A stretch of DNA of 64,000 bases from Apodemus sylvaticus (lineage: Eukaryota > Chordata > Mammalia > Rodentia > Muridae): the NCBI RefSeq assembly GCF_947179515.1, contig NC_067481.1:21096593-21160592 (forward strand), given 5' to 3'. A program made the position numbers and the translations under genes. This document shows, piece after piece, positions 20,966 to 32,354 of this stretch; position 1 is the first letter of the stretch, and each line of letters begins with the position of its first letter. The notes under the pieces are model-generated. The model ran no database searches and was not told the DNA's origin. It saw only the letters and a program-made list of their open reading frames with translations.

Positions 20966-21027
20966 AAAGGAGTCAGTCAGAGAGGTACCTTGTGGTGACC
21001 AGATGCCTGGAAGATGTCTGTTAATTG

Positions 21028-21056
21028 AGGGCTGGAGAGATGGTTCAGTGAGTGGC
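21028..21056 (+). repeat. B2 head fragment
   Basis: 'gagggctggagagatggttc' is followed at once by unrelated LTR-like sequence, so only the pol III A-box end remains. Confidence 0.7.
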
Positions 21057-21079
21057 TATGGGTATAAGTTACTTCTGCC

Positions 21080-22432
21080 ATGCTACCACCCTGATCAAAG
21101 GTCTTATGAAAGAAAAGTATTTTGTGATTTCAGAGCTACAAGTTCTTCATGACTGAGAGGCATGGCAGCCAGCAGCTCAAGGCAGGAGGAGGAAGCTGAG
21201 CGATCACCTCTTCAACCTCAAGGACTATGGTTGTCAACTTGACCTTATCTGGAGCCAACTAAAACCCAAGCAGCTAGGCCCATCTGTGAAGTTCCTTTGG
21301 AGCAACTCCCATCTGTGTTTTCTGGATATCAGCAGTTCAGTTCACAGGTCAGCAGCTCGATCCACTCGCAAACAGTTGGTGGATACACCAGCAGTCCAGT
21401 TCATTAGAGTCGGAAGAACAAACAGAAATCAACAGCGGTGGTACTACCCAGCAGAGACAGCCAGGCCTCAGCCTTGGCGTGAGTCAGCAGGGGAATCTGG
21501 AGGGACAGAAGTTCTCAGCTGTGCCTCTCTCAGAGATGTGATGATCACCAAAGACTGGAGACCCATACGCATTGCACAGCTAATTCTATTAAGCAAGCAT
21601 GGGCTCAGCCTCCGTCACTGACCATTGAGTCCTGTTTATACTCTCTCCAAACGTCCTGTGTTCTCCACAGGTCAGGTCTCAGCTCACATCACTCTGCCAA
21701 TCAGCCCTCGTCCATGGAAGAGGCAGGAGACTCTAGCACACCACCAGAAGGTTTTTGGTGCATTTCTCTCTATGGAGTCCCAACAAATGCAGCTCAACTA
21801 TACAATGTAAGGAGGACCAATACATGTGTGTTGTTAGCAAAGAATCCTTCCTTCATCACGTGTCTTTCACATGCTTGCTTTAACAGAACATCTCTCTCCT
21901 GTGTCTGCTTCAGCGAAACATTCCTTCATGAGTCTGCCTTAGTCTTTCACCTGTATCCACTTCAGCTAAACATTCCTTCACATGTTTGCCTCGGCAAAAC
22001 ACCATCTAACACAACTGATTTCCAAAGAACCCTTGAGTTTCCACTTCAAGAGTTAGAACCTACTTCTTCGGGATCCAATGAGGACGGGAGACCGGCAGCT
22101 TGCTAGGACTTCCGTGGACCCCAGCTGCTGGATGGGACAGTTGAGACATCCTGACTGAACCCCCAGATCCTTCATCTTTTGGTGAGGGGACAACCCTTGT
22201 TGGACTTCCCTGACCACTGTCCTTTATACATACGAGTTCATGCTATCAGTTCTTTTCCTTTAGGGAGACATGACTAATGCACAAGGCAAGGCTGTGAACC
22301 CTCAAAGCCTGCTCCAGCAATATGCTTCTTCCAACAAGGGTGCACCTCCTCTCCAGACAGTACGGCCAACTGGGGACCAAGTGTCCAGGACCCAAGCCGA
22401 TGGGGACGATTTCTCACTCAAACCTCCACACT
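21080..22432. mobile_element. MaLR-type LTR split by an RMER1-like repeat
   Basis: Left part 21080-21289 ('cttatgaaagaaaagtattt', 'gcatggcagccagcagctca') and right part 22290-22432 ('cctcaaagcctgctccag', 'ggtgcacctcctctcc', 'actggggaccaagtgt') read as one element. Orientation is not firmly assigned. Confidence 0.5.
21290..22085 (+). repeat. RMER1-like repeat, copy A
   Basis: Recognised by direct comparison with the minus-strand copy at 29868-30992. Shared blocks include 'ggagcaa-tcccatctg', 'agcagagacagccaggcctc', 'tcactctgccaatca' and 'ggtgcatttctctctatgga'. A 130-aa frame (21714-22106) has a counterpart in copy B, but that reflects repeat homology; no protein domain is seen. The RMER1 name is from memory. 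Confidence 0.6.
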
Positions 22433-22434
22433 GT

Positions 22435-22700
22435 GTAAGCCTGAGTTCAATTCCTGGAACTCACATTAAAAAAAAATATATTAGATGTGGTGACACCCAT
22501 CTTAATCCTCTGTTACCAGGATGGGAAGTAGTGGGAGGAGGTAGAGGTCCGGAAGCTTTCTGGCCAGCTAGCCCGAAACAGTGGCAGAAACAAGAGAGAC
22601 CTTACTCAATAAGGTGGAAGGCGAGAACAGCCCCTGAAAGTGGTCCTCTGACAGCCACATGTACAGTGTGGCACATTTGTATACCACCTCAATACACACA

Positions 22701-22746
<46 letters not shown>
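22435..22746 (+). repeat. B4 SINE with (CA)n(GA)n tail
   Basis: 'gagttcaattcctggaactc', 'ggaagctttctggccagcta' and 'aaggtggaaggcgagaacag', then CA at about 22694-22718 and GA at 22719-22746. Confidence 0.8.
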
Positions 22747-22750
<4 letters not shown>

Positions 22751-22939
22751 AAATGTTTAAATAAAAAGTAAAGAAATGCTAGTTGACTTGACTATGGATT
22801 GTACCCTGCACATGAGCCTTGCTGTCTTCCTGTGGGTGTCTCTAGTGTCCTCTTGCTATCAACGATAAGAGTTTCTCTGACAAACTCAGCAACAGACATG
22901 GTTGAGTACCTGCTGCCCAACACAGCCCACTGGAAGCTC

Positions 22940-23495
22940 AAATCCTGGTGTGTGTGTGTTGTATGTGCACATGTGTGTACTGTTTGTGTGCATGAGTGTT
23001 GTATATGTGCATGTATGTGGTATGTATGCATATGTGTGTATGTGTGCATGTGTATATGTATGCGTGTGTGTTATATGTGTACATTATATTGTGTGTGCAT
23101 ATGTGTGCATATGGGTACATGTATGCATGTGTTGTATTATGCATGTATGCATGTGTTGCATGTATGCATGTGTTGTGTGTATACATATGTGTTGTATGTG
23201 TGCATGTGTGTGCATGTGTGTGCATGTGGAGGCCAGAGATTGACACTGGGTATCTTCTTCCATCATTCTGCACCTTTTTTATTGTTTTAAAACTGCATCT
23301 CTCTTAAGCCATAGCTCATTAACTCATCTAGGCTGGCCGGCCAATGACCTTCCTGGCTCCGTTCCCCTGACCTCCATGAGGTGGTTATGGATGCTGCCTC
23401 TCATACCCAGTTCTTAAGATGGGCCTGGAGATCTGGGTGCAGGTCCTCCTGTTTGCCCTGCAGGCATTTCTCCACTAAACCATCCCCTCAGCCTT
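22940..23495 (-). repeat. B4-type SINE with a long expanded TG-rich tail
   Basis: The antisense B4 body lies at 23230-23495 ('aggccagagattgacactgg', 'ctaggctggccggccaatga', 'catttctccactaaaccatc'). Its tail has grown into about 290 bp of (TGTGTGCA/TATG)n at 22940-23230. Long frames on both strands here are microsatellite artefacts. Confidence 0.7.
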
Positions 23496-23620
23496 CAAAT
23501 TCCTTCTCACGGGAGTGCTGCTCCCTATTCAGTTACTAAGAAATCTGGGGCTCAAGAGGGTTAGAGAATTTGACTCACAGGAAGTCTAGGCCAAGCCCAT
23601 CTGTTTACCTGGAACCTCTC

Positions 23621-23624
<4 letters not shown>

Positions 23625-23662
<38 letters not shown>
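23625..23662. repeat. (CA)n microsatellite
   Basis: About 38 bp of uninterrupted CA. Confidence 0.97.
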
Positions 23663-23665
<3 letters not shown>

Positions 23666-25390
23666 ATAGTGACCAAGCGGCCACATTGACAGGTCCACCT
23701 GAGCAGCTCACAGCCCACTCTGGTACTCTTCATTCTCCTTGGCCTTTGAGTCCATGACACGGTTTCAACACTTGTGATGGGAACAAAGCCTCTCTGGGTC
23801 TAGAGCTGCAGGAATCCGTGGCAGGAGACGAAGACAAACAACTCAATTAGGAAAGTGACCGTTCCTGAGATTGCTTTCCTTCTCTCCCGGGACATTGATG
23901 TACTTGCCTCCTGGCAACCTCGAGACCCTGCCGTGATTTCCACTGGACTGGGATGGCTGTCCCATTTCACAGATGAGAACCCAGCTATGCACAGAGGGAC
24001 AGGATACGCCTGGAAGCCACCGCCTGTGGCTAAGGATTTGAACTTACATTCACCAGCCGCTCTGTAGGCCCTGCTACTCCCGCCCATTCCACCGACTCCC
24101 TCAAGGGATCCCCAGACCCCACTTTGCCACTTGAGCCATCACGGAGAAGGTTGGGACCAGCTGCAGACCATTTGTCCGAGGCTTCTGTTTGCTCTGCCTC
24201 TTGGCAGGGGTCTGCAATGCTACATTAAGTGTTCTTTTCTGGCTTATTTGTGGGCAGTAGACGTCTCCAAATTGCCATGAATGGAGGCACCTGGCTCTCC
24301 GGGGATGATTTCTGAGTCCATCTCTCCACCTTGTTTATTTGTGAAGTGGGAACACAGACACAACGGGTGTATGTTTTACATTAAGCCAAGTAGGGGCTTG
24401 TGGCGTTTCTGTCTGCACTTGAGGCATGTTTATACTGCTGGGTCCATTATGACTCTGGTTAATATCCTTCGAATGCTCCGAGTCCTTCCGTCCCTCCAGC
24501 CAGGAAGTGGGTAATGTTCGCGCAGGGAAGAAATTTCCAGGCACTCAGACCTTTAAGTAAATGAGAACTTTTTTTTCTTGAAAGGGATTGGGGGATGGGC
24601 TTATTGGGGGGAAAGAGAGAGGGAGAGAGAGAAGGAAGGGAGAGGGGGAAGAAAATGAAAGTCTTCCTGTTCCACTAATCCTATCCTCACAGATGATTCC
24701 CTGGGCTCTAGAGATGCAAAGAGAGAAAAGTACCAGTGGACAGAGAATGGGACCCAGACAACAGCACATCTTTGCTCTGAGATGGGGACTTGAAGAACAC
24801 CCCTCCCCCAGGGACGGAAAGATGGGGAGATCGGCAGCCAGAAGTCCGAGGTCCTCTGAGGGCTGCCTGTGTTGGCTGCTTCAGCCAGGAACAGGCTTCC
24901 CACAGGACTGCCCCCTGCCTGTTGGCAGCTAGCTCCATGCCTGTTGGCAGAACACACAGGTATTATTTTAAGGAGAAAAATGAGATTGCTGTTATTGCTA
25001 TATTCCTCCTGTAGAAATGATAGCTTGGCCCAGCCAGGAGCGAGCTGGGAGGCAGTCAGTGCCAAAGACGGGTGAGCTCATCGCATGAGGGGCTGTAGGT
25101 GTTTCCAGCAAGCATAGTGTGGAAGAAAGGTTCCGTGCTAGGGATCCCAAGTCCTCAGTCACAGCAGAACCCTTATCCCCTGTATCACCTCCTCCCCAGC
25201 CACCTGAGCCTGTCCCCGTCTGATCCATCTGTCTTCTTGTGTCTCTGATCAAATGGTCATCACTTACCATATTAGCTCGCAGCTGAATTAGAAAGAAAAT
25301 GAGGGAAATACTTGGCACTTAGTATGTGCTCATTTAATATTTCCTTCCTCTCTCCCTTCTTGCAGAAACAAAGGATATTATATAATTGAG
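23663..25390. other. mostly single-copy sequence with MIR pieces
   Basis: Holds a MIR on + at 23955-24068 ('catttcacagatgagaaccc', 'aaggatttgaac') and a MIR 3' end on - near 25280-25352 ('acttggcacttagtatgtgc'). A purine tract ('gagagagggagagagagaag') runs through 24583-24660. Frames up to 154 aa (24601-25065, -) cross that tract. No gene called; the low repeat load makes it a candidate for conserved non-coding sequence. Confidence 0.5.
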
Positions 25391-25392
25391 GA

Positions 25393-25485
25393 CCTGTGAG
25401 CAGAGCATGGTGCTGCACGCATGTAATCTCAGCATCTGTTTGGCCCACGTGGGCTACCTAAGACCTGTCTCACAAAAGAAAGAAA
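25393..25485 (+). repeat. B1-like fragment
   Basis: 'gagcatggtgctgcacgcat' and 'gtaatctcagcatctg', then 'gggctacctaagacctgtct'. Internally deleted. Confidence 0.55.
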
Positions 25486-25628
25486 AGGCTGGGTGTCATG
25501 GCCTGGAATCACAGCCTCAGCACTATGCAGGCAGAGAGAGATGGAGCCCTGGAGCTCACTGGCCAACAATCCTACTCAAATCAGCGCCCCCTGGCCAGTG
25601 AGAGACTCAGCCTCCAAACAGAAGGCAG

Positions 25629-25946
25629 GGCCAGTGAAATGGCTTGGTGAGGAAAGGCACCAGCCAGCCAACCTATGTTTACATTCCTCGGATCTACATG
25701 CCAGAAGGAGAGTCGGCTCCCACAAGTTATCCTTGATCTCCACATGTGTAGCCTGGCATCTGTGTGCCTGTGCACATGCACACGCACACATACACACAAA
25801 ATATGCACATAAACACACACACAAGAAATACACAGAGACAGACACACATATACACAGACACACACACAGACATACAAACACATACAGATACACACAGATA
25901 TACATACAGACACACAGAGACACACACACTCAGATACACACACACT
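25629..25946 (+). repeat. B3 SINE with a long CA/CACAGA-rich tail
   Basis: 'cagtgaaatggcttggtgag', 'ctcggatctacatgccagaa' and 'cacaagttatccttgatctc', then about 180 bp of CACACAGA-type repeat. Frames on both strands are low complexity. Confidence 0.75.
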
Positions 25947-25989
25947 AAAATTAATAAATGTATTTTTTTAATTTGCTTTTGAAACAAAT

Positions 25990-26580
25990 GTGAGGGCTAG
26001 AGGGCTGCTGTCTTAGGGTTTCTATTCCTGCACAAACATCACGACCAAGAAGCAAGTTGGGGAGGAAAGGGTTTATTCAGCTTACACTTTCACACAGCTG
26101 TTTATCACCAAAGGAAGTCAGGACTGGAACTCAAGCAGGTCAGGAAGCAGGAGCTGATGCAGAGGCCATGGAGGGATGTTTCTTACTGGCTTGCTTCCCC
26201 TGGCTTGCTCAGCCTGCTCTCTTATAGAACCCAAGACCACCAGCCCAGGGATGGCACCACCCACAAGGGACCCTCCCCCCAGATCACTAATTGAGAGAAT
26301 GCCTTGCAGCTGGATCTCATGGAGGCACTTCCTCACCTGAAGCTCCTTTCTCTGTGATAACTCCAGCCTGGGTCAAGTTGACGCACACCAGCCAGCACAG
26401 CTGGTTCATCCATCGAGAGCTCTTGCTGCTCTCATAGAGGCCCTGAGCTCAGTTCTCAGCACCCATATTAAAAGGCTCACAAACTACTGCAACTTTGACG
26501 CCAGAGGATCTGACATTTCTGGTCTCCTGAAGGACTTACATACACAGGCACACACATAGACACACACACGTACACACAAT
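25990..26580 (+). repeat. B2 SINE split by an LTR
   Basis: The head 'gtgagggctagagggctg' (25990-26008) resumes at 26400 with 'gctggttcatccatcgagag', followed by 'ctcagttctcagcaccca'. Confidence 0.75.
26009..26399 (-). mobile_element. MaLR-type solo LTR inside B2
   Basis: On + it starts tgtcttagggtttctattcc and ends aagttgacgcacacc-agccagcaca (391 bp). Flanks 'gctgc' and 'gctgg' match at 4 of 5 positions, as a worn 5-bp duplication. Same family as 55926-56322, opposite strand. Confidence 0.75.
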
Positions 26581-26674
26581 TAAAAATAACTCTGAAAAAA
26601 GAATAAAGGTACACAGCACCTAAGGAACAATGCCCAGGGTTGATCTCTGACCTACACATATACACACACATACT

Positions 26675-26705
<31 letters not shown>

Positions 26706-26740
26706 CCTTGACACACACAAATGCACACATACATATGTAC

Positions 26741-27350
26741 AGACAAAAAGAAGGTGGGGAAAGAAAAGTGAAAAGAAATTGCAAGAGTTTGAATTTGCAA
26801 ATATCAAATAGGATGCTGGGAAATATGGAGATGCGTTTCTTTGTTGGTGCCGTCCCCGGATTCCTGGCAGTAGCCTACGAATGATACAAGCCGTTCTAAA
26901 TTAATCCCAGAATTAAATTTAGAGGAAGGTTCCAGGGCATGGGGGGAATTTTCCCACTCCTTCCTGAGGAAGGGCGTGGCCAGGAGCCGGGTCACAAAGG
27001 GCAGGAAAGCTAGTTGGAGAGGAACGGTCCGGGAAACCCAGAGCAAGGGACTCCAGGAGATGGCCACCAGACTGCACCAGTTGGAAGTTCTACAAGGTGA
27101 CTGCTCAGTAGAGTGAGTCACCTCTGCTAGGACACAGAGCTCCGGCATTTGGCTACTTGAGGCCAGGCCCTGAAGCACCCAACCCACTCTGATTTTCCAG
27201 AGATGAATCACAAGGTTCGTTATTAACAACAGACCCTCTGGAAGCTTCCTGTGAGAGCCAGATCCCTCTGTTGGGGTGTCAGTGAAAAATAAAAGTGAAA
27301 TGGCATCATTGTGTCACTGTAATGTTCCAAATACTGTCATCATTCTCGGG
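26741..27350. other. single-copy sequence
   Basis: AT-rich block 'ttctaaattaatcccagaat' near 26896, followed by a kappaB-like palindrome 'gggaattttccc' near 26943-26954. A 141-aa minus frame (26804-27229) has no domain. No gene called. Confidence 0.5.
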
Positions 27351-27351
27351 C

Positions 27352-27520
27352 CAACGAGGAGGCTCAAAAAGCAAAGGCGACTGCTGCCAGGATGAAGACG
27401 TGGGTTCGATCCCAGGTCCTCCATGGCGGAAGGACCGGAATCCTGCAAGCCATTCTCTGACCTCGGCATATGTGTCACGGCCCACACATGATTCATTAAA
27501 TGCAATTTTTAAATTTTTAA
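27352..27520 (+). repeat. B3 SINE
   Basis: 'caacgaggaggctcaaaaag', B box 'gggttcgatcccaggtcc' and 'tctctgacctcggcatatg'. Partial head. Confidence 0.75.
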
Positions 27521-27544
27521 GTAATTTTTAAAGATGTATCATTC

Positions 27545-27672
27545 TTACTGGGCACAGTGGGACATACCTTTAGTGTCAATACTTGGAAGGCAGAGGCAGA
27601 CAGATCTCTGCGAGTTTAAGGCCAGCCTGATCTACAGAGTGAATTCCAGACCAGATCATGTCTCAAAAAGAT
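27545..27672 (+). repeat. B1 SINE
   Basis: 'actgggcacagtgggacata', 'aaggcagaggcagacagatc' and 'ggccagcctgatctacagag'. Moderately diverged. Confidence 0.88.
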
Positions 27673-28182
27673 GTCATTATTGCTCTAAGTTTCATATCCA
27701 CTGATTTCCAGTCCCCCCTGGGTAAAATCATCAGACTGCCCTGGCCATATCTGCCATGGCTGCACTGGGTGTGGCCACTGTGGTGCGTGGTGGCCCTACG
27801 GTATGGACTTGGGTGCTTCGGGCATCTCTTCTTGAACTCTGTTGACTACTTGTTGTCATTCATGAGTTCTCCTAATCCATCCCATCTCAACTTTGCCAGG
27901 GAAAAATCACAAGGGACTTTTGATTGAGGCCACACTTCAGTGAGTGGGGACAGAGGATGGACCGGAGGTCGTGGCGGCTGAAGTAGGCATGTCACAGAGT
28001 GGTGATGGAGCGACTGGGAGGGGCTGAGGCTAGGATCTAGGAGCAAGAGAGAACACGGCTCAGAGGAGGTCTCTGCCATTCTCACACTTTTATCTGGGTA
28101 GGGCAGACAGAAGGCCAACTCCAAGAGTTCATGTGGACGGTTTTTCCCCACCGTGCTCTCCCTCATCCCCTAAAGTGTTGTG
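27673..28182. other. single-copy sequence
   Basis: Nothing recognised. Frames of 89 aa (+) and 106 aa (-) lack domains. Confidence 0.5.
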
Positions 28183-28395
28183 CTGGGCCAGCGAGATGGC
28201 TCAGTGGATAAAGGTGCTTGTTGCCAATAGCGACGGCCTGAGTTCTATCCCAGGGACCCACGTGGTCCAAGCAGAGAGTGAGCTCCTGGAAGTTGTCCCC
28301 TGACTCCCACATGTTTACACAGGCGTGCATGCGCGTGTGCATGTGTGTGTGTAATATATAAATGCAACAATAAATAAATGTAATAAAAATTTTAA
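28183..28395 (+). repeat. B3 SINE
   Basis: 'gggccagcgagatggctcag' A box, 'gagttctatcccagggaccc' B box and a TG-rich tail with 'aataaataaatg'. Confidence 0.88.
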
Positions 28396-28439
28396 AGTAT
28401 AGTATCAGCCTCATTGTTAAGTTTTTAAATATTTGCTAC

Positions 28440-28610
28440 ATTTTATTTACTTGGTGTGTGTACATTCTCACCACAGGATAGCTGTGGCAGTCAGGAGAGA
28501 ACCTGGGGGAGTTGGGTCTTTCCTTCTACTATGTAGGTCCCAGGGATCAAGGTCCAGTCATGCCCTGACAGCAAGTACTGTTACGCCGTAAGCCTCCTTA
28601 CCAGCCGGTC
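28440..28610 (-). repeat. B3 SINE
   Basis: Antisense: 'cagtcaggagagaacctggg', 'cccagggatcaaggtccagt' and 'cttaccagccggtc'. With 28183-28395 it forms a convergent SINE pair. Confidence 0.8.
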
Positions 28611-29867
28611 TTCGCCTTTATAGCCACGGCCAAGGACCCCTCACCAAGCAAATCTACGTTCAGCCCAGGGCAAGGACAAAGGAGGGGAGACAAGCATCTT
28701 CCCATATGGCTGTCACTAGACAGTGATTAGGCATCTTTGCATCTTCCCATGGGCCACAACTGAGCCACTTGGCCACACCCAGCTGCAGAAGAGGCTGGGA
28801 AATGTAGTCCCTGGTGTCCGGCATGTTGGAATGGTCTGCCTGTGAGATTCCAGGTGGAGGAATTGAGGAAACCCTGAGCTTTGTCCAAAGACAAATCAGT
28901 TTATTGCTGTTTAACTCTCGGCTCCCACGTCTCCACAGTGAGCTTGGAGCAGAGGAATGGCTGGAACATATTCCCTCCTCCAGGGGCATTGGGCCTGGTC
29001 ATCTGATCTGTGGGATGTGAACAGAGTGATGGGCTGTGGGCCTTTAGCTACACCTGAAAGGCCACTCTGTGTTTCCACTTGAGTCATCTACCATGAGAAA
29101 GTCAAATCCCAAATAGCAACTTGCCCAAGAAGATGAAGAAATAGCTAGAACATTCTTGATCATGGCCTGGAGCTATGTCCAGCTGGGTCCTAGAGAGTCA
29201 GCCAGTCCTCACTCTTATGAGTGAAGGAAATATATGAACGCTGGTGTTGTTAGCTGGTGTTGGGGGGGAGTAAATGGTTATGGAGTGTTACTGCAGTTAA
29301 AACTGACCTGCATGGACGCCATAGCACTCTCCTATTCCTGGGTCCTGCACCTAACCTTGCACCTCTGCTTAAGTGCATCATCTACAAAATGCTTATCACC
29401 TGCTACAAACTGATGCAGGTTCTGTGGCTCCAGAATGCTTGTGACACTTTGGGTCAAGGGGGAGAGACAGATACATAAATACACAAGGACACTACAGCAC
29501 AGTATAGTCTTCAGTCGGGATCTGAGGGAAAGCTCGGTGGGTTGCACAGAGTGAGAGAACTCCCCTTTATTCCTTTTACTCCCAGACCCCATCCACAGCC
29601 CTCCCACCCATCCAGAAATGTGAGGCTGGGTCCCAAGTGAGTGCCAGACTTCAGGAAGTGCTATGGAAGTAGCTGTGAGTGACAGAAGTGCAGTCACTAC
29701 TCTGCACTTACAGATAGTGTTCATTGGGCACTTCCTAGGTAAGTTCTAGAGAAGAAAAACACATGCCCCTCCATGCAGAGAACAGTCTCCTGGGGTCAGC
29801 ATTGTGTCTCTCTGCAAAGCTGATGAGCTTGGGTTTCTAACTCTGTTGCTTTAAGCAGCCCAAGTGT
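28611..29867. other. single-copy sequence
   Basis: No transposon recognised. 'ctgggaaatgtagtccc' near 28796-28812 resembles a ZNF143-type site with a mismatch. Frames reach 130 aa (29332-29724, -) without domains. No gene called. Confidence 0.5.
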
Positions 29868-30992
29868 CAGTTTCTGCACTGTAAAGAGAGATATGTGGAA
29901 ATGTATGATTTCTTTGGAAAGTCAGTTGTGTTGGGAGAGAGTGTTTTGCTAGGGCAGACACATGAAGGAGTGTTTTCCTGAAGCAGACACCGGTAAAAGG
30001 ATGTTCTGCTAAAGCAAGCACATGAAAGAACGCATGATGAAGGATTCTTTGCTAACAACACACATATATTGGCCCGCCTTACATTGCATACTTGAGCTGT
30101 ATTTGTCAGTACTCCATATAGAGAAATGCACCAAAAAACTTCGGGTGACGTGCTGCAGTTTCTTACTGCTTCCATGGACTTGGGCTGTGTGATGGTTCGT
30201 ATATGATTGGCCCAGGGAGTGACTCTATTAGGAGCTGTGGCCTTGTTGGAGTAGGTGTGTCACTGTGGGTGTGGGCTTAAGACCCTCACCCTAGTTGCCT
30301 GGAAGTCAGTCTTCCACTAGCAGCCCTCAGATGAAGATGTAGAACTCTCAGCTCCTCCTGCACCATATATCTGGCTGGATGCTGCCATGTTTCTGCCTTG
30401 ATGACAATGGACTGAACCTCTGAACCTGTAAACCAGCCCAAATTAAATGTTGTCTTTTATAAAACTTGCGTTGGTCATGGTGTCTGTTCACAGCAGTAAA
30501 ACCCTAATTAAGACAGGTTGATTGGCAGAGTGATGTCAGCTGAGACAGACTCACGTGTGAAGCAAGACATATGGTGAGGCAAGGCTCATGGAGGACACGT
30601 GATGCTTGGAGGGGGATGAATAGGACTCAACAAACTGTGAGAGGGCTCCGCTTGCTTATAGAGCTAGCTTGCAAATGCTTCTTGATCTCAAATCTTCTCT
30701 GATCTTTGCTTCATTGAGTGAGGCACAGCCGAGAACTTCTCCTGGTGTCCCTGTTGGTCCTAATGCTTCCTGCTGACTTATGCCAATTCAGCTGAGGCCT
30801 GGCTGTCTCTGCTAGGTCGTGTCACTACTGCTGATTCATATTTGCTATTCCAACTCTATCAAACTGGAGTGCTAGCGTATCTATGAAGTGATTGCAAGTG
30901 GACTGACCTGCTGCTGCTTACCTGTTGACTGAACTGCTGACTTCCTGACAATGCAGATGGGATTTGCTCCAAAGTAAACAAGTCTACTTCCC
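29868..30992 (-). repeat. RMER1-like repeat, copy B, split by an LTR
   Basis: Minus-strand copy of the 21290-22085 family in two pieces, 29868-30187 and 30516-30992, with an LTR between. The 29867-30175 frame shares blocks such as FWCISLYGV and VLLAKNPS with copy A, which proves homology of the repeat, not a gene. Ends at a (C)n run at 30990-31001. Confidence 0.65.
30188..30515 (+). mobile_element. MaLR-type LTR inside RMER1-like copy B
   Basis: 328 bp, tgtgatggttcg...aattaagaca. Flanks 'ggctg' and 'ggttg' match at 4 of 5. Contains 'aattaaatgttgtctttta' and 'ggtcatggtgtctgttcaca'. Same family as 45010-45328 and 59844-60567. Confidence 0.72.
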
Positions 30993-31001
30993 CCCCCCCC
31001 C

Positions 31002-31970
31002 TTATCCTAATAACCTTTCTATTCCACTACCTCTGGTAGGTGGTGGGCTAGAAGGAATATTAAAGCACTTAGGAACCATCATTAAAAGTAGAGTTGAGTA
31101 AAATTTAAGACTAATGATGTGACTTCTAGCAGCCACCCTAGAATTTCCACTGAGGATCTGGCAGCCCAGTAGACATTACAGTTTCCAACTCTCTTGCAGC
31201 TACATATGGTCATGTGATCATTGCATTCTTGACAGGCCCGAGAACAAAAAATGCCATGTGTACCTTCTGGTCCAAGAAAGTTCTATCAATTAATTTCCCT
31301 TTGGTTTGTTGCCACAGGTAGAGATAGAATCAAACCCTATCTAAAATGTGGTTGAGATGTCAAGGCAGATGATGTCACAGAAGGGTTATAAAAACATGTA
31401 TCGACTCACTTAATAGGGGTTCCTGCATTTCTAGAGGACAAACAGGGACTGGCTTGAGATCTGTGTGGAGGTGGGGGATGGACCTGGAGTGAGGTTTCAA
31501 CTTCCTGCTACCACCAGATGGAGGAGCACACACAGGAGTGCTCATCATCTTGCCAGAATGTGGGATACACAGGAAGGAGAGGGGCAGGGCGTAAAGCTGT
31601 TGGCAAACACCAGCATGGGAGTCGAGCCTTTTCGTATACCCTTCTTCCATCTTGCATGTGAATATGGAGGTAGTATAGAGCCATCTGCAGCCATGCAGAC
31701 AAAGACACTGCTCTGCCAATGGCTAAAATAACAGACCAACAGCAATGTTATGGGGATCCTGAACAAGAGAGAAGGCAGGTTGGCCTCCCAGCCCTCTGGA
31801 GCCACTCTGTGAACCCCAGGTGCTTACAAGTTGAGAATTTTAAAATTGCCAAGAAGTTCCCAGCACAAAAAATGGCTGACTATGTCATCCATTACCCTGA
31901 TTTGAGCATTACACATTGCAAACTTGTATTGAAATTTCACACTGAGTCCCATAAATACACACCCCATAAG
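31002..31970. other. single-copy sequence
   Basis: Nothing recognised. 114-aa (31375-31719, -) and 143-aa (31719-32150, +) frames lack domains, and the latter enters a SINE. Confidence 0.5.
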
Positions 31971-31974
31971 CCAG

Positions 31975-32150
31975 ACCCCATAATGCAGGCCACCAGTCCT
32001 AACACTTGGGAGGCTGTAGCAGAAGTTTGTAAGTTCAAAGCCAGGGTATGCAATACAGTGAGATCCAGTCTCAAAATAAAAACTAACAACAGGGCTGAGA
32101 ATATAGCTCTGTGTGGAGCACTTACCTACATGCACGAACCAATCCCCTAG
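31975..32150 (+). repeat. old B1 followed by ID-like head
   Basis: 'cctaacacttgggaggctgt' and 'gttcaaagccagggtatgca', A-rich, then an ID-like 'gctgagaatatagctctgtg' with 'gagcacttacctacatgc'. Confidence 0.6.
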
Positions 32151-32158
32151 ACTCCTCT

Positions 32159-32338
32159 TCTTTTTTTTTTAAAGTTGTATTTATTTATTATATGTAAGTA
32201 CACTGTAGCTGTCTTCAGACACCAGAAGAGGGCATCAGATCTCTTTACAGATGGTTCTGAGCAACCATGTGGGTGCTGAGATTTGAACTCATGACCTTTG
32301 GAAGAGCAGTCGGTTCTCTTACCATCTCTCCAGTCCTA
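32159..32338 (-). repeat. B2 SINE with long target duplication
   Basis: Antisense B2: 'gtacactgtagctgtcttca', 'ccagaagagggcatcagatc' and 'accatctctccagtcc'. 'ctagactcctcttct' occurs on both sides, a 15-bp duplication showing recent insertion. Confidence 0.94.
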
Positions 32339-32354
32339 GACTCCTCTTCTAAAA

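Larger units (their letters stand above)
25486..26740 (+). repeat. B4 SINE widely split by later insertions
   Basis: B4 middle at 25486-25625 ('gctgggtgtcatggcctgga', 'gccctggagctcactggcca') and a B4 tail at 26605-26740 ('cagcacctaaggaacaatgc', 'cagggttgatctctgacc', then (CA)n at about 26650-26701). B3, B2 and LTR insertions lie between; joining the two ends is inference. Confidence 0.45.

Noticed and set aside
22940..23230. Possible CRISPR-like or spaced repeat array
   Set aside because: Units have no fixed length and no unique spacers; it is a degenerate TG microsatellite in a mammalian genome.
22799..23307. Frames of 100-163 aa rich in Cys, Val, His, Thr
   Set aside because: Translation of a TGTGTGCA-type tract on either strand. 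The cysteines come from TGT/TGC repeats, not metal-binding domains.
25576..25987. Overlapping frames of about 85-150 aa on both strands
   Set aside because: CACACAGA-type repeat translated in every frame.
26943..26954. kappaB-like palindrome gggaattttccc
   Set aside because: Good symmetry but isolated; mentioned in the interval entry only.
21714..30175. Two related frames (130 aa + and 102 aa -) that look like a gene family
   Set aside because: They lie at the same place in two copies of one interspersed repeat. The similarity is at DNA level, and stop positions and lengths differ.
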